DNA of 64,000 nucleotides from Anaeramoeba ignava (GCA_028826165.1 JAPDFW010000065.1:372001-436000); one strand, 5' to 3'; counted from the stretch's first letter, positions 34,142-45,787 are shown. Notes: generated by a model not told the origin, from the sequence alone. Made by a program: numbers and translations.

Positions 34142-35806
34142 TTAAACAAAATATACTTCAAATATTTTGACTTCCCATCTTTTTAATGATCCTGCTAAAT
34201 AAGATTTTGAATCATTTGAGTTTGGTTTAATTTCATCACCAATTCCATAAGTATAACCAATATTTGTTACACCAGATTTTAGACTTGAATTAAAAACCAA
34301 ATCAGGAGTTATTTTTCCATTTCCACCAAAATAAGGACCTTTTTGAGCATTATAAAAAAGTGCATATTTTTCTTTCCCTGGAAGAATTGGAAATTGTTTA
34401 GGTTCTTTATCAGGGTTTTTAAGACTGAATAAAAAAGCTTTTGGATCTTCAATAAATTCATTGTTTTTATTGGATTGAAATCCAACGGTTGTATATGCTC
34501 CAAAAATATAATCGTCAGTGGTTCTAACTAAAATTAATGTTCTTCCTTTATCATTTACTTTCCCATAAAAATTTTCACTTGAAGAACTATCAAACTCCTT
34601 TAATGAAAATCCAAGGTTCATTGTAAACAAAAACTCATTATCATCAACCCATTTTTGAAGTTGTTGGTCTTCTTCTTCATTTTCAATAATTTCGGAAAGT
34701 AAAAACATTCTTGTTGATTTATAAGTTAAAATTTGAGCATCTTTAGCAAGGTCTTTTAATTTTTTAATTTCTCTCATACTTAATTGGATTTTTCCTTCTT
34801 TATTTTCAATTTCTTTTTTTTGATTATCTATTTCTATATCTTTGGCTTGAATCTCTTCGTTTTTGCTTTCAATTTTCTTGTTTTTTATTTCGTTATCATC
34901 TTTCTGTTTTTTTAAATTTTCATTTAATTTCCAAATTTGAAATTGTGTTATTTTCGACATGATTTTGTAGATAATTTCATCAGGAAGTTTTATAAATTTT
35001 TCTAAGTCTTTTTTGATTTCAAAATTTGATTTGAGATCTTTCACAGATGATTCTGGAAAATGAAATATTTCATTCAATAGTTTTTCGAAATCCTTTTCAT
35101 CATTTAGTTTTTCAAGTGGATTTCTTTCAATTTGATGTTGAGTCCAATTGAATAAAATTTGGATAATTTGAATGAAATATTGATTTTCTTCAATTATTTT
35201 TTTACTTAAATCTGTAATTTGTTGTTTTGATAATTCTAAAATATCTGGATTTTTTAGTATTTCTGCTGTTTTTTGATTCTGTTCATCAAAAACATTATTA
35301 TCGTCATCATCATCATCATAAATTCTTCTTTTGAATTTTGAATAAATAAAATTAATGCAAGAATCTTTGAGTTTTGAAGAACTAAATTTTTCACTTTCTT
35401 GGAGTATTTTGAAAGCATTTGTTTCATCAATAAATTCATCTAATTTTTTGACTATTCTTATTTTCAATGAATGAAGTTGGAAAATAGTTGAATATTTATA
35501 AATATCAAGAATATTTGAAGAATTAAATTCAATTTCATCAGTGTAAATAAAATTTAAAATTTGCTTCATAGTTTCTGAACTAATTTGAATTTTGATTTCG
35601 TTAATGTTTTTTTCTTTTAAATATTGATAGAAATAAACAGATCTTCCACTTAAAATTGATTTATGCGCTTTAAAATATCCATCTTTTGTGTGAATTGTAA
35701 AATCTGAAAAAATTTCTTTTTCAAAAATATTTCTTAAATTTTGTGTATAAATTTTTTTTTCTTCTTTTTCTTCTTTTTCTAATGTAATTTGATCGTTTTT
35801 ATCCAT
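34142..35806 (-). CDS. BTB-BACK-coiled-coil-TLDc protein, locus H (intact, 554 aa)
   Basis: One open frame. BTB spans about 27-130 (DFTIHTKDGYFKAHKSILSG, ILNFIYTDEIEFNSSNILDI), BACK about 135-260 (FKILQESEKFSSSKLKDSCI, QIIQILFNWTQHQIE), a coiled coil about 285-350, and TLDc about 390-554 (EFDSSSSENFYGKVNDKGRT, YIFGAYTTVGFQ, GPYFGGNGK, SYLAGSLKRWEVKIFEVYFV). It forms a subfamily with locus I. The TLDc half differs clearly from the GGFTQVGF type of the other loci, so this pair is the oldest branch by eye. Function inferred as adaptor or scaffold. Confidence 0.9.
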   Translation of the reverse strand: MDKNDQITLEKEEKEEKKIYTQNLRNIFEKEIFSDFTIHTKDGYFKAHKSILSGRSVYFYQYLKEKNINEIKIQISSETMKQILNFIYTDEIEFNSSNILDIYKYSTIFQLHSLKIRIVKKLDEFIDETNAFKILQESEKFSSSKLKDSCINFIYSKFKRRIYDDDDDDNNVFDEQNQKTAEILKNPDILELSKQQITDLSKKIIEENQYFIQIIQILFNWTQHQIERNPLEKLNDEKDFEKLLNEIFHFPESSVKDLKSNFEIKKDLEKFIKLPDEIIYKIMSKITQFQIWKLNENLKKQKDDNEIKNKKIESKNEEIQAKDIEIDNQKKEIENKEGKIQLSMREIKKLKDLAKDAQILTYKSTRMFLLSEIIENEEEDQQLQKWVDDNEFLFTMNLGFSLKEFDSSSSENFYGKVNDKGRTLILVRTTDDYIFGAYTTVGFQSNKNNEFIEDPKAFLFSLKNPDKEPKQFPILPGKEKYALFYNAQKGPYFGGNGKITPDLVFNSSLKSGVTNIGYTYGIGDEIKPNSNDSKSYLAGSLKRWEVKIFEVYFV

Positions 35807-35957
35807 CTATTTTAATTAATAACAAATAAAAATTAATAAAATTAAAAAAAAAGGAAAAATATAAATAATAAAAATAAATAAACCTTATTAAAGAAAAAAT
35901 AAAAAGAAAAAAAATGAAAAAAATATTTTTCCTTTTTTTAATTAATTTTAAAAAAAA

Positions 35958-36328
35958 AAAAGAAGAATTTGAATTTGAATTTTAATTGAATGAATTTGAA
36001 ATTGAATTTGAATTTGAATTTAAATTTGAATTTGAATTTGAATTTGAATTTTGAATTTGAATTTCTTCTTGATTTTGAAATTGAATTTGAATTTGAATTT
36101 GAATTTGGTTTTGAATTTCTTCTTGATTTTAAATTTTGAAATTGAATTTGAATTTGAATTTTGAAATTGAAATTGAAATTGAAATTGAATTTGAATTTCT
36201 TCTTGATTTTAAATTTGAATTTGAATTTGAATTTAAATTTGAAAATGATTTTAAATTTGAAATTGATTTGATTTTGAATTTGATTTAAATTTGAATTTGA
36301 ATTTGAATTTGAAATTGAATTTAAATTT
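35958..36328. repeat. GAATTT hexamer repeat between loci H and I
   Basis: GAATTT units are interrupted by three copies of TTTCTTCTTGATTTT. It follows directly the stop of locus I (minus strand). No gene seen. Confidence 0.85.
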
Positions 36329-36330
36329 CC

Positions 36331-37972
36331 TTAAACAAAATATGTCTCAAATATTTTGACTTCCCATCTATTTGATGATCCAGCTAAATAAGTCCTTGAA
36401 TCATTTGAATAGAGTTTAATTTCATCACCAATTCCATAAGTATAACCAATATTTGTTACACCAGATTTTAGATTTGAATTAAAAATCAAATCAACAGGCG
36501 CTCTTCCATTTCCACCAAAACAAGGACCTTTTTTAGCATTAGAATAAAGTGCATATTGATCTTTCCCTGGAAGAATTGAAAATTGTTTAGGTTCTTTATC
36601 AGGGTTTTTAAGACTGAATAAAAAAGCTTTTGGATCTTTAGTAAATTCATTGTTTTTATTGGATTGAAATCCAACGGTTGTATATGCTCCAAAAATATAA
36701 TTTTCAGTGGTTTTAACTAAAATTAATGTTCTTCCTTTATCATTTACTTTCTCGTAAAATTCTTTATTTGAAGAATCCAAATCCTTTAATGACAATCCAA
36801 GTTTCATTTTAGTCAAAAACTCATTATCATCAACCCATTTTTGAAGTTGTTGATCTTCTTCTTCATTTTCAATAATTTCGGAACGTAAAAACATTCTTGT
36901 TGATTTCAAATTTGAGTTTTGTGCATTTTTGGCAATTTCTTGTCTTAAATTTTCTATTTCTTTCATACTTAATTGGATTTTTCCTTCTCTGTTTTCAATT
37001 TCTTTTTTTTGCTTTTCTATTTCCATTTCCTTTTTCTTAATTTCTTCTTTCTGGTTCTTGATTTTGTTCACTTTTTTTTCGTTATCATCTTTCTCTTTGT
37101 CTAAATCGTCATTTAATTTCCGAATTTCAAATTGATTTATTTTCGACATGATTTTGTAGATAATTTCATCTGGAAATTTTATAAATTTTTCTAAGCCTTT
37201 TTTGGCTTCAAATTTTGATTTGATATCTTTCACAGATGATTCTGACAAATTTTTAATCATTTCATCCATTAGATTTTCGAAATCCTTTTCATATTTGAGT
37301 TTTTCAAGTGGATTTTTTTCAATTTGATGTTGAGTCCAATTGAATAAAATTTGGATAATTTGAATGAAATATTGATTTTCTTCAATTAGTTTTTTACTTA
37401 AATCTGTAATTTGTTGTTTTGATAATTCTAAAATATCTGGATTATTTAGTATTTCTGCTGTTTTTTGCTTCTGTTCATCATCACCATCAACATCTTGGCT
37501 CTTTTTCAATTCTGAATAAATAAAATTAATGCAAGAATCTTTGAGTTTTGAAGAACTAAAATTTTCACTTTCTTGAAATATTTTGAAAACATTTGTTTCA
37601 TCAATAAATTCATCTAATTTTTTGACTATTTCTGTTAATAATGAATGAAGTTGGAAAATAGTTGAATATTTATAAATATCAAGAATATTTGAAGAATTAA
37701 ATTCAATTTCATCAGTGTAAATAAAATTTAAAATTTGCTTCATAGTTTCTGAATTAATTTGAATTTTGATTTCGTTAATGTTTTTTTCTTTTAAAGTATT
37801 GATAGAAATAAACAGATCTTCCACTTAAAATTGATTTATGCGCTTTAAAATCCTCATCTTTTGTGTGAATTGTAAAATCTGAAAAAATTTCTTTTTCAAA
37901 AATATTTCTTAAATTTTTTGTATGAATTTGTCTGCTTGCTTTTTCTAATGCAATTTGATCGTTTTTATCCAT
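36331..37972 (-). CDS. BTB-BACK-coiled-coil-TLDc protein, locus I, one frameshift
   Basis: A tandem paralog of H with the same order: BTB (FKAHKSILSGRSVYFYQYF), BACK, a longer coiled coil, and TLDc (GRTLILVKTTENYIFGAYTT, GPCFGGNGRA, TYLAGSSNRWEVKIFETYFV). The first frame runs from 37972 and ends just after FYQYFKRKKH; the rest is open from 37824 to 36331. Against H there is one extra base at about 37797 (TTTTAAAGTATTG versus TTTTAAATATTG). Unlike most of the other breaks this one is not inside a homopolymer, which favours a real mutation. The 5' flank also duplicates that of H. Confidence 0.83.
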
Positions 37973-38156
37973 CTATTTTAATTTATAACAAATAAAAATT
38001 AATAAAAATAAAAAAAAGGAAAAATATAAATAATAAAAATAAATAAACCTTATTAAAGAAAAAATAAAAAGAAAAAAAATGAAAAAAATATTTTTCCTTT
38101 TTTTAATTAATTTTAAAAAAACAAAAAAAAAAAGAAGAATTTGAAAGAAGATTATT

Positions 38157-41100
38157 TTATAAATTATCTGTCAAAATTGAAACTAATCTTTGTCTGTCAA
38201 CAATTATAGAAAGATTATCAAAATTTTTAAGTTGAAAAAGGAAATCTAATAATTGTAATTTTTTCATTCTTTCAATTCCAGTAACTTTTTATTTTTATTT
38301 ATTTAAATTAAAATTTTTTTTCCGAATTTTTATTTTTTAAAAAATAATAAAATAAAATAAAATAATAATTTACCTGAATTTCTTGCAAGTTTATTTAAAG
38401 CTGCAAGTGAATAATCATTAATTTTTTCAAGATTTCTAAAATTAAATAATGCTGTAATTATTAATTCAATTCCTTCAAGTTCAACAATTTTTTGTGCATT
38501 TTCTTTTTATTATTTTTATTTTTTATTATTATTTTTTTGATTAAAATTTAATTTCAAAATTTTATTGATTTCAAAATTACTTGAACTTTTAGAAATATTT
38601 CCAAGTGCTCCAAGAGCATTATATTGAATTTCATGATTTCTTGAAAAATTTTTAACTGATTGTATTATTGCTTCAATTCCTTTTTTTTCTCTAATTTCAT
38701 CTAAAAATTCTAAATAAAAGTGAAAAATTTTTTTGAATTAAATTTTAGATTAAATTTTAGATTAAATTTTAGATTAAATTTTAAATTAAATTTTGGATTA
38801 AATTTTAGATTAAATTTTAAATTAAATTTTAGATTAAATTTTGAATTAAATTTTAGATTAAATTTTAAATTAAATTTTAAATTAAATTTTGGATTAAATT
38901 TTAAATTAAATTTTAAATTAAATTTTGGATTAAATTTTGGATTAAATTTTAAATTAAATTTTGGATTAAATTTTGGATTAAATTTTGGATTAAATTTTAA
39001 ATTAAATTTTAGATTAAATTTTAAATTAAATTTTGGATTTAATTTTGGATTTAAAGTTTTTACCATCACCAATCGCCATTCTTAATAAAATTCCACAACC
39101 ATTTGTTTGTAAAACATCATCATATATATATTTATTCATTATTGAAATTATTATTTCAATTCCATTTAATCTAAAAATTTCTTTTCGATTTTCTTTTTTT
39201 ATTTTATAATTTTTTAATTGAATTATTTTTTTATTAAAGAAAAAAAAAAGGATTTTAATAAAAATACCTTCATTAACTATTACAGTTAATAAAATTGAAG
39301 ATCCACGTTTTCTAATAATTTGATCATTAGGAAATTTTTTCATTGAAAGTAAAACTATTCCAATTCCAGGAATTATTAAATTTTCTATTTTTATTTTTAT
39401 TTTTAAATTTAAAATCGGAAAAAAATTTTATTAAAATCGGAAAAAAAAAATTTAATTATTTTAATTATTATTATTATTAAAAATAATACCTGATTCTGTT
39501 ATAAGATGACACAAATTATCAATATAATCGCTTTGTGTAGCTTGATCATCTGGTAAATCTTTCATTCTTTCAATACACCAATTAATCATTGATGTTTCTT
39601 GATCTTTTAATTTTAATTTTAATTTAAATTTTAATATTAATTTTAATTTTGATTTTAATTTTAATTTTAATTTTAATTTTAATTTTAATTTTAATTTTAA
39701 TTTTAATTTTAATTTTAATTTTAATTTTAATTTTAATTTTAATTTTAATTTTAATTTTAATTTTAATTTTAAATTTAATTTTAATTTTAATTTAAATTTT
39801 AATTTTAATTTTAATTTTAATTTTAATTTTTTTACTTATATTTTGAGGAATTATTTCTTCTTTTAATTTTTGTTGATTATTATTTTGATTTTGATTTTGA
39901 TTTTGATTTTGATTTTGATTTTGATTATTTTTTTCTTGTAAACTTTTTTTATATAATTCAGTTAAATTTTTAAAACTTTCTAAATCTTGATCTATTAAGA
40001 AAATTTTGAAATTGAAAAGAAAAACAAATTTGTTTTAAATTAATTAAATTTCCTTATTTAAAAATTAAATATATTTAAAAAACAAGTTTTACTTTGAGAA
40101 TCAGAGGTTATTGCTGTCATAATTTTTGAAAAATTTTTTTCTAAATCTTTTTCATTTTGATTATTTTGATTATTTTGATTATTTTGATTTTGATTTTGAT
40201 TTTGATTTTGATTTTGATTTAAATCTGGTTCTGATTCTGATTCTGGTTTTAATTCTGATGTTGAATTTGATTCTGATTTTGATTTTGATTTTGATTTTGA
40301 TTTTGATTCTGATTCTGATTTTAATTTTGATTTTGATTTATATTTAGATTTTGATTTTGATTTTGGTTTTGATTTTGATTTTGATTTTGGTTTTGAATCT
40401 TGTTTTGATTTTGATTTTGAATTTGAATTTGAATTTGATTTTGAATCTTGTTTTGATTTTGATTTTGAATTCGAATCTTGTTTTGAATCTTGTTTTGATT
40501 TTGATTCTAATTCTAATTCTGATTCTGATTTTGTTTTTGATTCTGATTTTAAATCAGAATTTGATTTTGATTTTGAATCTTGTTTTGATTTTGATTTTGA
40601 ATTTGAATTTGAATTTGATTTTGATTTTGATTTTGATTTTGAATTTGAATTCGAATCTTGTTTTGAATCTTGTTTTGATTTTGATTTTTGTTTTGATTTT
40701 TGTTTTGATTTTTGTTTTGATTTTGATTTTGATTTTAATTTTTGTTTTGAATCTTGTTTTGATTTTGAATTTGAATTTGAATTTGATTTTGATTTTGATT
40801 TTGATTTTGATTTTGAATTTGAATTCGAATCTTGTTTTGAATCTTGTTTTGATTTTGATTCTAATTCTAATTCTGATTCTGATTTTGTTTTTGATTTTGA
40901 TTTTAAATCAGAATTTGATTCTGATTCTGTGACTGTTTTTGATTCTGATTCTGTGACTGTTTTTGATTCTAATTCTGATTCTGATTCTGATTTTGTTTTT
41001 GATTTTGATTTATATTTATATTTATATTTTGATTTTGATTTTGATTTTGATTTTGATTTTGGTTTTGAATCTTGTTTTGATTTTGAATTTGAATTTGAAT

Positions 41101-41889
41101 TTGATTTTGATTTTGAATCTTGTTTTGATTTTGATTTTGAATTCGAATCTTGTTTTGAATCTTGTTTTGATTTTGAATTTAATTTTGATTTTGATTTTGA
41201 TTTTGATTTTGAATCTTGTTTTGATTTTGATTCTAATTCTAATTCTGATTCTGATTTTGATTTTGATTTTGATTTATATTTAGATTTTGATTTTGATTTT
41301 AAATCTTGTTTTGATTTTGAATTTGATTTTGAATCTTGTTTTGATTCTTTTTTTGGTTTTGATTTTAATTTTGATTTTGAATTTGATTTTGATTTTGATT
41401 TTAAATTTGATTTTGGTTTTGATTTTAAATTTGATTTTGATTTTGATTTTGATTTTGATTTTGATTTTGATTTTGATTTTGATTTTGTTTTGATTTTGGT
41501 TTTGATTTTGATTTTGATTTTGGTTTTTGATTTTGATTTTGGTTTTGATTTTGATTTTGAATTTGATTTTGAATTTGAATTTGAATTTGAATTTGAATCT
41601 TGTTTTGATTTTGATTTTGATTTTGAATTTGATTTTGATTCTGATTTTGAATTTGATTTTGGTTTTAATTTTGGTTTTGAATTTGAATCTTGTTTTGATT
41701 TTGGTTTTGGTTTTGATTTTGATTTTGATTTTGGTTTTGATTTTAATTTTGAATTTGAATCTTGTTTGAATTTGATTTTGGTTTTGGTTTTGATTTTAAT
41801 TTTGATTTTGATTTTGGTTTTGGTTTTGAATCTTGCTTTGAATTTGATTTTGATTTTGGTTTTGATTTTGATTTTGAAATATTTTGCAT
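38157..41889 (-). CDS. Armadillo-repeat protein ARM-1, 8 exons, low-complexity N-terminus
   Basis: Exons: 41889-40093, 39991-39836, 39603-39490, 39384-39268, 39180-39064, 38709-38581, 38502-38374, 38284-38157. All junctions are GT-AG and phase 1. Exon 1 encodes Ser/Lys/Asn/Gln repeats, then NEKDLEKNFSKIMTAITSDS. The next exons carry ARM-like helices: INWCIERMKDLPDDQATQSD, IIRKRGSSILLTVIVNE, NGIEIIISIMNKYIYDDVLQ, TNGCGILLRMA, EIQYNALGALGNISKS, ELEGIELIITALFNFRNLEK. Each inner exon encodes about one ARM repeat. ARM solenoids bind partner proteins; the partner is unknown. The frame of exon 1 needs one base: the T-run at 41765-41767 has three T where sister repeats have four. ARM-2 lies directly upstream in tandem. 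Confidence 0.8.
38710..39063. repeat. ARM-1 intron filled with AAATTTTGGATT/AAATTTTAGATT units
   Basis: Twelve-base units ATTAAATTTTAG, ATTAAATTTTGG and AAATTAAATTTT alternate. The intron is 354 nt; the sister intron in ARM-2 has the same unit family at 403 nt. Confidence 0.9.
39604..39835. repeat. ARM-1 intron filled with TTTTAA units
   Basis: The intron is 232 nt of TTTTAA hexamers. The sister ARM-2 intron (43528-43627) is only 100 nt, so copy number has changed since the duplication. Confidence 0.88.
40140..41885 (-). repeat. Coding TTTTGA/TTCTGA hexamer tract of ARM-1 exon 1
   Basis: Six-base units read as Ser-Lys, Ser-Asn, Gln-Asp or Ser-Glu in the gene's frame. Higher-order blocks starting TTGAATCTTGTTTTGATTTT recur several times. 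Confidence 0.85.
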
Positions 41890-42034
41890 TGATTTGATTT
41901 TTTAATTGCTAATTTAGTTTTACAATGAAATTGTTTTAAAAATGAAAAGAAAAAAAATGAAAAAAATATTTTTCCTTTTTTTTAATTAATTTTAAAAAAA
42001 CAAAAAAAAAAGAAGAATTTGAAAGAAGATTATT

Positions 42035-45000
42035 TTATAAATTATCTGTCAAAATTGAAACTAATCTTTGTCTCAGAAAAATTATTTTAGGGTTATTAAA
42101 ATTTTTAAGTTGAAAAAAGAAATCTAATAATTGTAATTTTTTCATTCTTTCAATTCCAGTAACTTTTTATTTTTTTTATTATTTATTTTAATTAAAATTT
42201 TTTTTCCGAATTTTTATTTTTTAAAAAATAATAAAATAAAATAATAATTTACCTGAATTTCTTGCAAGTTTATTTAAAGCTGCAAGTGAATAATCATTAA
42301 TTCTTTGTGAATTTCTAAAATTAAATAATGCTGTAATTATTAATTCAATTCCTTCAAGTTCAACAATTTTTTGTGCATTTTCTTATTATTTTTATTTTTA
42401 TTTTTATTTTTTTGATTAAAATTTAATTTCAAAATTTTATTGATTTCAAAATTACTTGAACTGTTAGAAAGATTTCCAAGTGCTCCAGTAACATTATATT
42501 GAATTTTCTCAACGTTTGGGAATTGTTTGGAAGATTGTATTATTGCTTCAATTCCTTTTTTTTCTCTAATTTCATCTAAAAATTCTAAATAAAAGTGAAA
42601 AATTTTTTTGAATTAAATTTTGAATTAAATTTTAAATTAAATTTTAAATTAAATTTTAGATTAAATTTTAAATTAAATTTTGAATTAAACTTTAGATTAA
42701 ATTTTAAATTAAATTTTAAATTAAATTTTAAATTAAATTTTAAATTAAATTTTAAATTAAATTTTAAATTAAATTTTAAATTAAATTTTAAATTAAATTT
42801 TAAATTAAATTTTAAATTAAATTTTAAATTAAATTTTAAATTAAATTTTAAATTAAATTTTAGATTAAATTTTAAATTAAATTTTGAATTAAATTTTAAA
42901 TTAAATTTTTAGATTAAATTTTAAATTAAATTTTAAATTAAATTTTAAATTAAATTTTAGATTAAATTTTGGATTTAAAGTTTTTACCATCATTAATTGC
43001 CATTCTTAATAAAATTCCACAACCATTTGTTTGTAAAACATCATCATATATATATTTATTCATTATTGAAATTATTATTTCAATTCCATTTAATCTAAAA
43101 ATTTCTTTTCGATTTTCTTTTTTTATTTTATAATTTTTTAATTGAATTATTTTTTTATTAAAGAAAAAAAAAAGGATTTTAATAAAAATACCTTCATTAA
43201 CTATTACAGTTAATAAAATTGAAGATCCACGTTTTCTAATAATTTGATCATTAGGAAATTTTTTCATTGAAAGTAAAACTATTCCAATTCCAGGAATTAT
43301 TAAATTTTCTATTTTTATTTTTATTTTTAAATTTAAAATCGGAAAAAAATTTTATTAAAATCGGAAAAAAAAATTTTAATTATTTTAATTATTATTATTA
43401 TTAAAAATAATACCTGATTCTGTTATAAGATGACGTAAATTATCAATATAGTCTCTTTGTGTAGCTTGATCATCTGGTAAATCTTTCATTCTTTCAATAC
43501 ACCAATTAATCATTGATGTTTCTTGATCTTTTAATTTTAATTTTAATTTTAATTTTAATTTTAATTTTTTTACTTATATTTTGAGGAATTTTTAATTTTA
43601 ATAATTTTTAATTTTTAATTTTTTTACTTATATTTTGAGGAATTATTTCTTCTTTTAATTTTTGTTGATTATTATTTTGATTATTATTTTGATTTTGATT
43701 TTGATTTTGATTTTGATTATTTTTTTCTTGTAAACTTTTTTTATATAATTCAGTTAAATTTTTAAAGCTTTCTAAATCTTGATCTATTAAGAAAATTTTG
43801 AAATTGAAAAGAAAAACAAATTTGTTTTAAATTAATTAAATTTCCTTATTTAAAAATTAAATATATTTAAAAAACAAGTTTTACTTTGAGAATCAGAGGT
43901 TATTGCTTTCATAATTTTTGAAAAATTTTTTTCTAAATCTTTTTCATTTTGATTATTTTGATTATTTTGATTTTGATTTTGATTTTGATTTTGATTTTGA
44001 TTTATATTTTGATTTTGATTTTGATTTAATTCTGATTCTGATTTTGATTCTGATTTTAATTCTGATGTTGATTCTGATCCTGAAGTTGATTCTGAATCTG
44101 AAATTGGATCTGAATCTGAAATTGATTTTGATTTTGATTTTGATTTTGAATTTGATTTTGATTTTGATTTATATTTATATTTAGATTTTGATTTTGATTT
44201 TGATTTTGATTTTGATTTTGATTTATATTTAGATTTTGATTTTGATTTTGAATTTGAATTTGATTTTGAATTTGATTTTGATTTTGATTTTGATTCTGAT
44301 TTTGGTTTTAAATTTGATTTTGATTTTGATTTTGATTTTGATTTTGATTTTGATTTTGATTTTGAATTTTGTTTTGATTTTTGTTTTAAATCTTGTTTTG
44401 AATTTGAATTTGAATTTGAATTTGAATTTTGTTTTGATTTTTGTTTTAAATTTGAATTTGATTTTGATTTTTGTTTTGAATCTTGTTTTGAATTTTGTTT
44501 TGATTTTTGTTTTGATTTTGATTTTTGTTTTAAATCTTGTTTTGAATTTGAATTTTGTTTTAAATCTTGTTTTGATTTTGAATCTTGTTTTGAATCTTGT
44601 TTTGATTTTGATTCTAATTCTAATTCTAATTCTAATTCTGATTCTGATTTTGTTTTTGATTCTGATTTTAAATCAGAATTTGATTTTGATTTTGAATCTT
44701 GTTTTGATTTTGATTTTGAATCTTGTTTTGATTTTTGTTTTGATTTTTGTTTTGATTTTGAATTTGATTTTAATTTTTGTTTTGAATTTGAATTTGATTT
44801 TGAATTTGAATTTGAATTTGATTTTGATTTTGATTTTGATTTTGAATCTTGTTTTGATTTTGAATTTGAATTTGATTTTGAATTTGAATTTGAATTTGAA
44901 TTTGATTTTGAATTTGAATTTGAATTTGATTTTGATTTTGATTTTGAATCTTGTTTTGAATCTTGTTTTGAATTTTGTTTTGATTTTGATTCTAATTCTA

Positions 45001-45787
45001 ATTCTAATTCTAATTCTGATTCTGATTTTGTTTTTGATTCTGATTTTAAATCAGAATTTGATTTTGATTTTGATTTTGATTTTGATTTTGAATTTGATTT
45101 TGAATTTGATTTTGAATTTGATTTTGAATTTGATTTTGATTTTGATTTTGATTTTGATTTTGATTTTGAATTTGAATTTGAATTTGATTTTGATTTTGAT
45201 TTTGATTTTGGTTTTGATTTTGAATTTGAATTTGATTTTGATTTTGATTTTGATTTTGATTTTGATTTTGATTTTGGTTTTGATTTTGATTTTGATTTTG
45301 ATTCTGATTTTGATTTTGATTTTGATTTTTGTTTTAAATCTTGTTTTGAATTTGAATTTGAATTTGATTTTGATTTTTGTTTTGATTTTTGTTTTAAATT
45401 TGAATTTGATTTTGATTTTTGTTTTGATTTTGTTTTTGATTCTGATTTTTGTTTTAAATTTGAATTTTGATTTTGATTTTTGTTTTAAATCTTGTTTTGA
45501 TTTTGAATTTGAATTTGATTTTGATTTTGGTTTTGATTTTGGTTTTGATTTTGAATTTGATTTTGAATTTTGTTTTGATTTTGATTTTGATTTTTGTTTT
45601 AAATCTTGTTTTGAATTTTGAATTTGAATTTTGAATTTGATTTTGAATTTGATTTTGAATTTGATTTTGATTTTGATTCTGAATTTTGTTTTAAATCTTG
45701 TTTTGATTTTGAATTTGATTTTTGTTTTAAATCTTGTTTTGATTTTGATTTTGAATTTGATTTTGATTTTTGTTTTAAATTTTGCAT
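42035..45787 (-). CDS. Armadillo-repeat protein ARM-2, tandem copy of ARM-1, 8 exons
   Basis: Exons: 45787-43885, 43783-43628, 43527-43414, 43308-43192, 43104-42988, 42584-42456, 42381-42253, 42162-42035. The seven downstream exons have exactly the lengths of those in ARM-1 (156, 114, 117, 117, 129, 129, 128 nt). Differences are mostly substitutions, for example in the last exon (FNNPKIIFLRQRLVSILTDN). Exon 1 starts MQNLKQKSKSNSKSKSK with Ser/Lys/Gln-Asp-Leu-Lys repeats. A stop appears in frame at about 45599 because extra T bases occur near 45610-45640 and 45468. The total length of exon 1 is again in frame with the ARM part, so the tract may be read differently or be damaged. Confidence 0.77.
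42585..42987. repeat. ARM-2 intron filled with TTTTAAATTAAA units
   Basis: Homogeneous AAATTAAATTTT dodecamers, more uniform than in the sister ARM-1 intron, which suggests a recent expansion or homogenisation here. Confidence 0.9.

Noticed and set aside
33189-34161. Open frames of Asn-Leu-Ile or Lys-Ser-Asn repeats on both strands
   Set aside because: Produced by the TTTTAAATTTGA array in an intergenic gap. No start context, no non-repeat sequence.
1649-37972. Programmed frameshifting as a general explanation of the broken BTB-TLDc genes
   Set aside because: The shift sites differ in position and type (plus one, minus one, minus two), no common slippery heptamer or stem is seen, and intact paralogs lack them.
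40351-45621. Long plus-strand open frames of Ile-Leu or Phe-Asp repeats (up to 461 codons)
   Set aside because: Antisense readings of the ARM low-complexity exons. The minus-strand genes have conserved exons, phases and paralog support; these frames have none.
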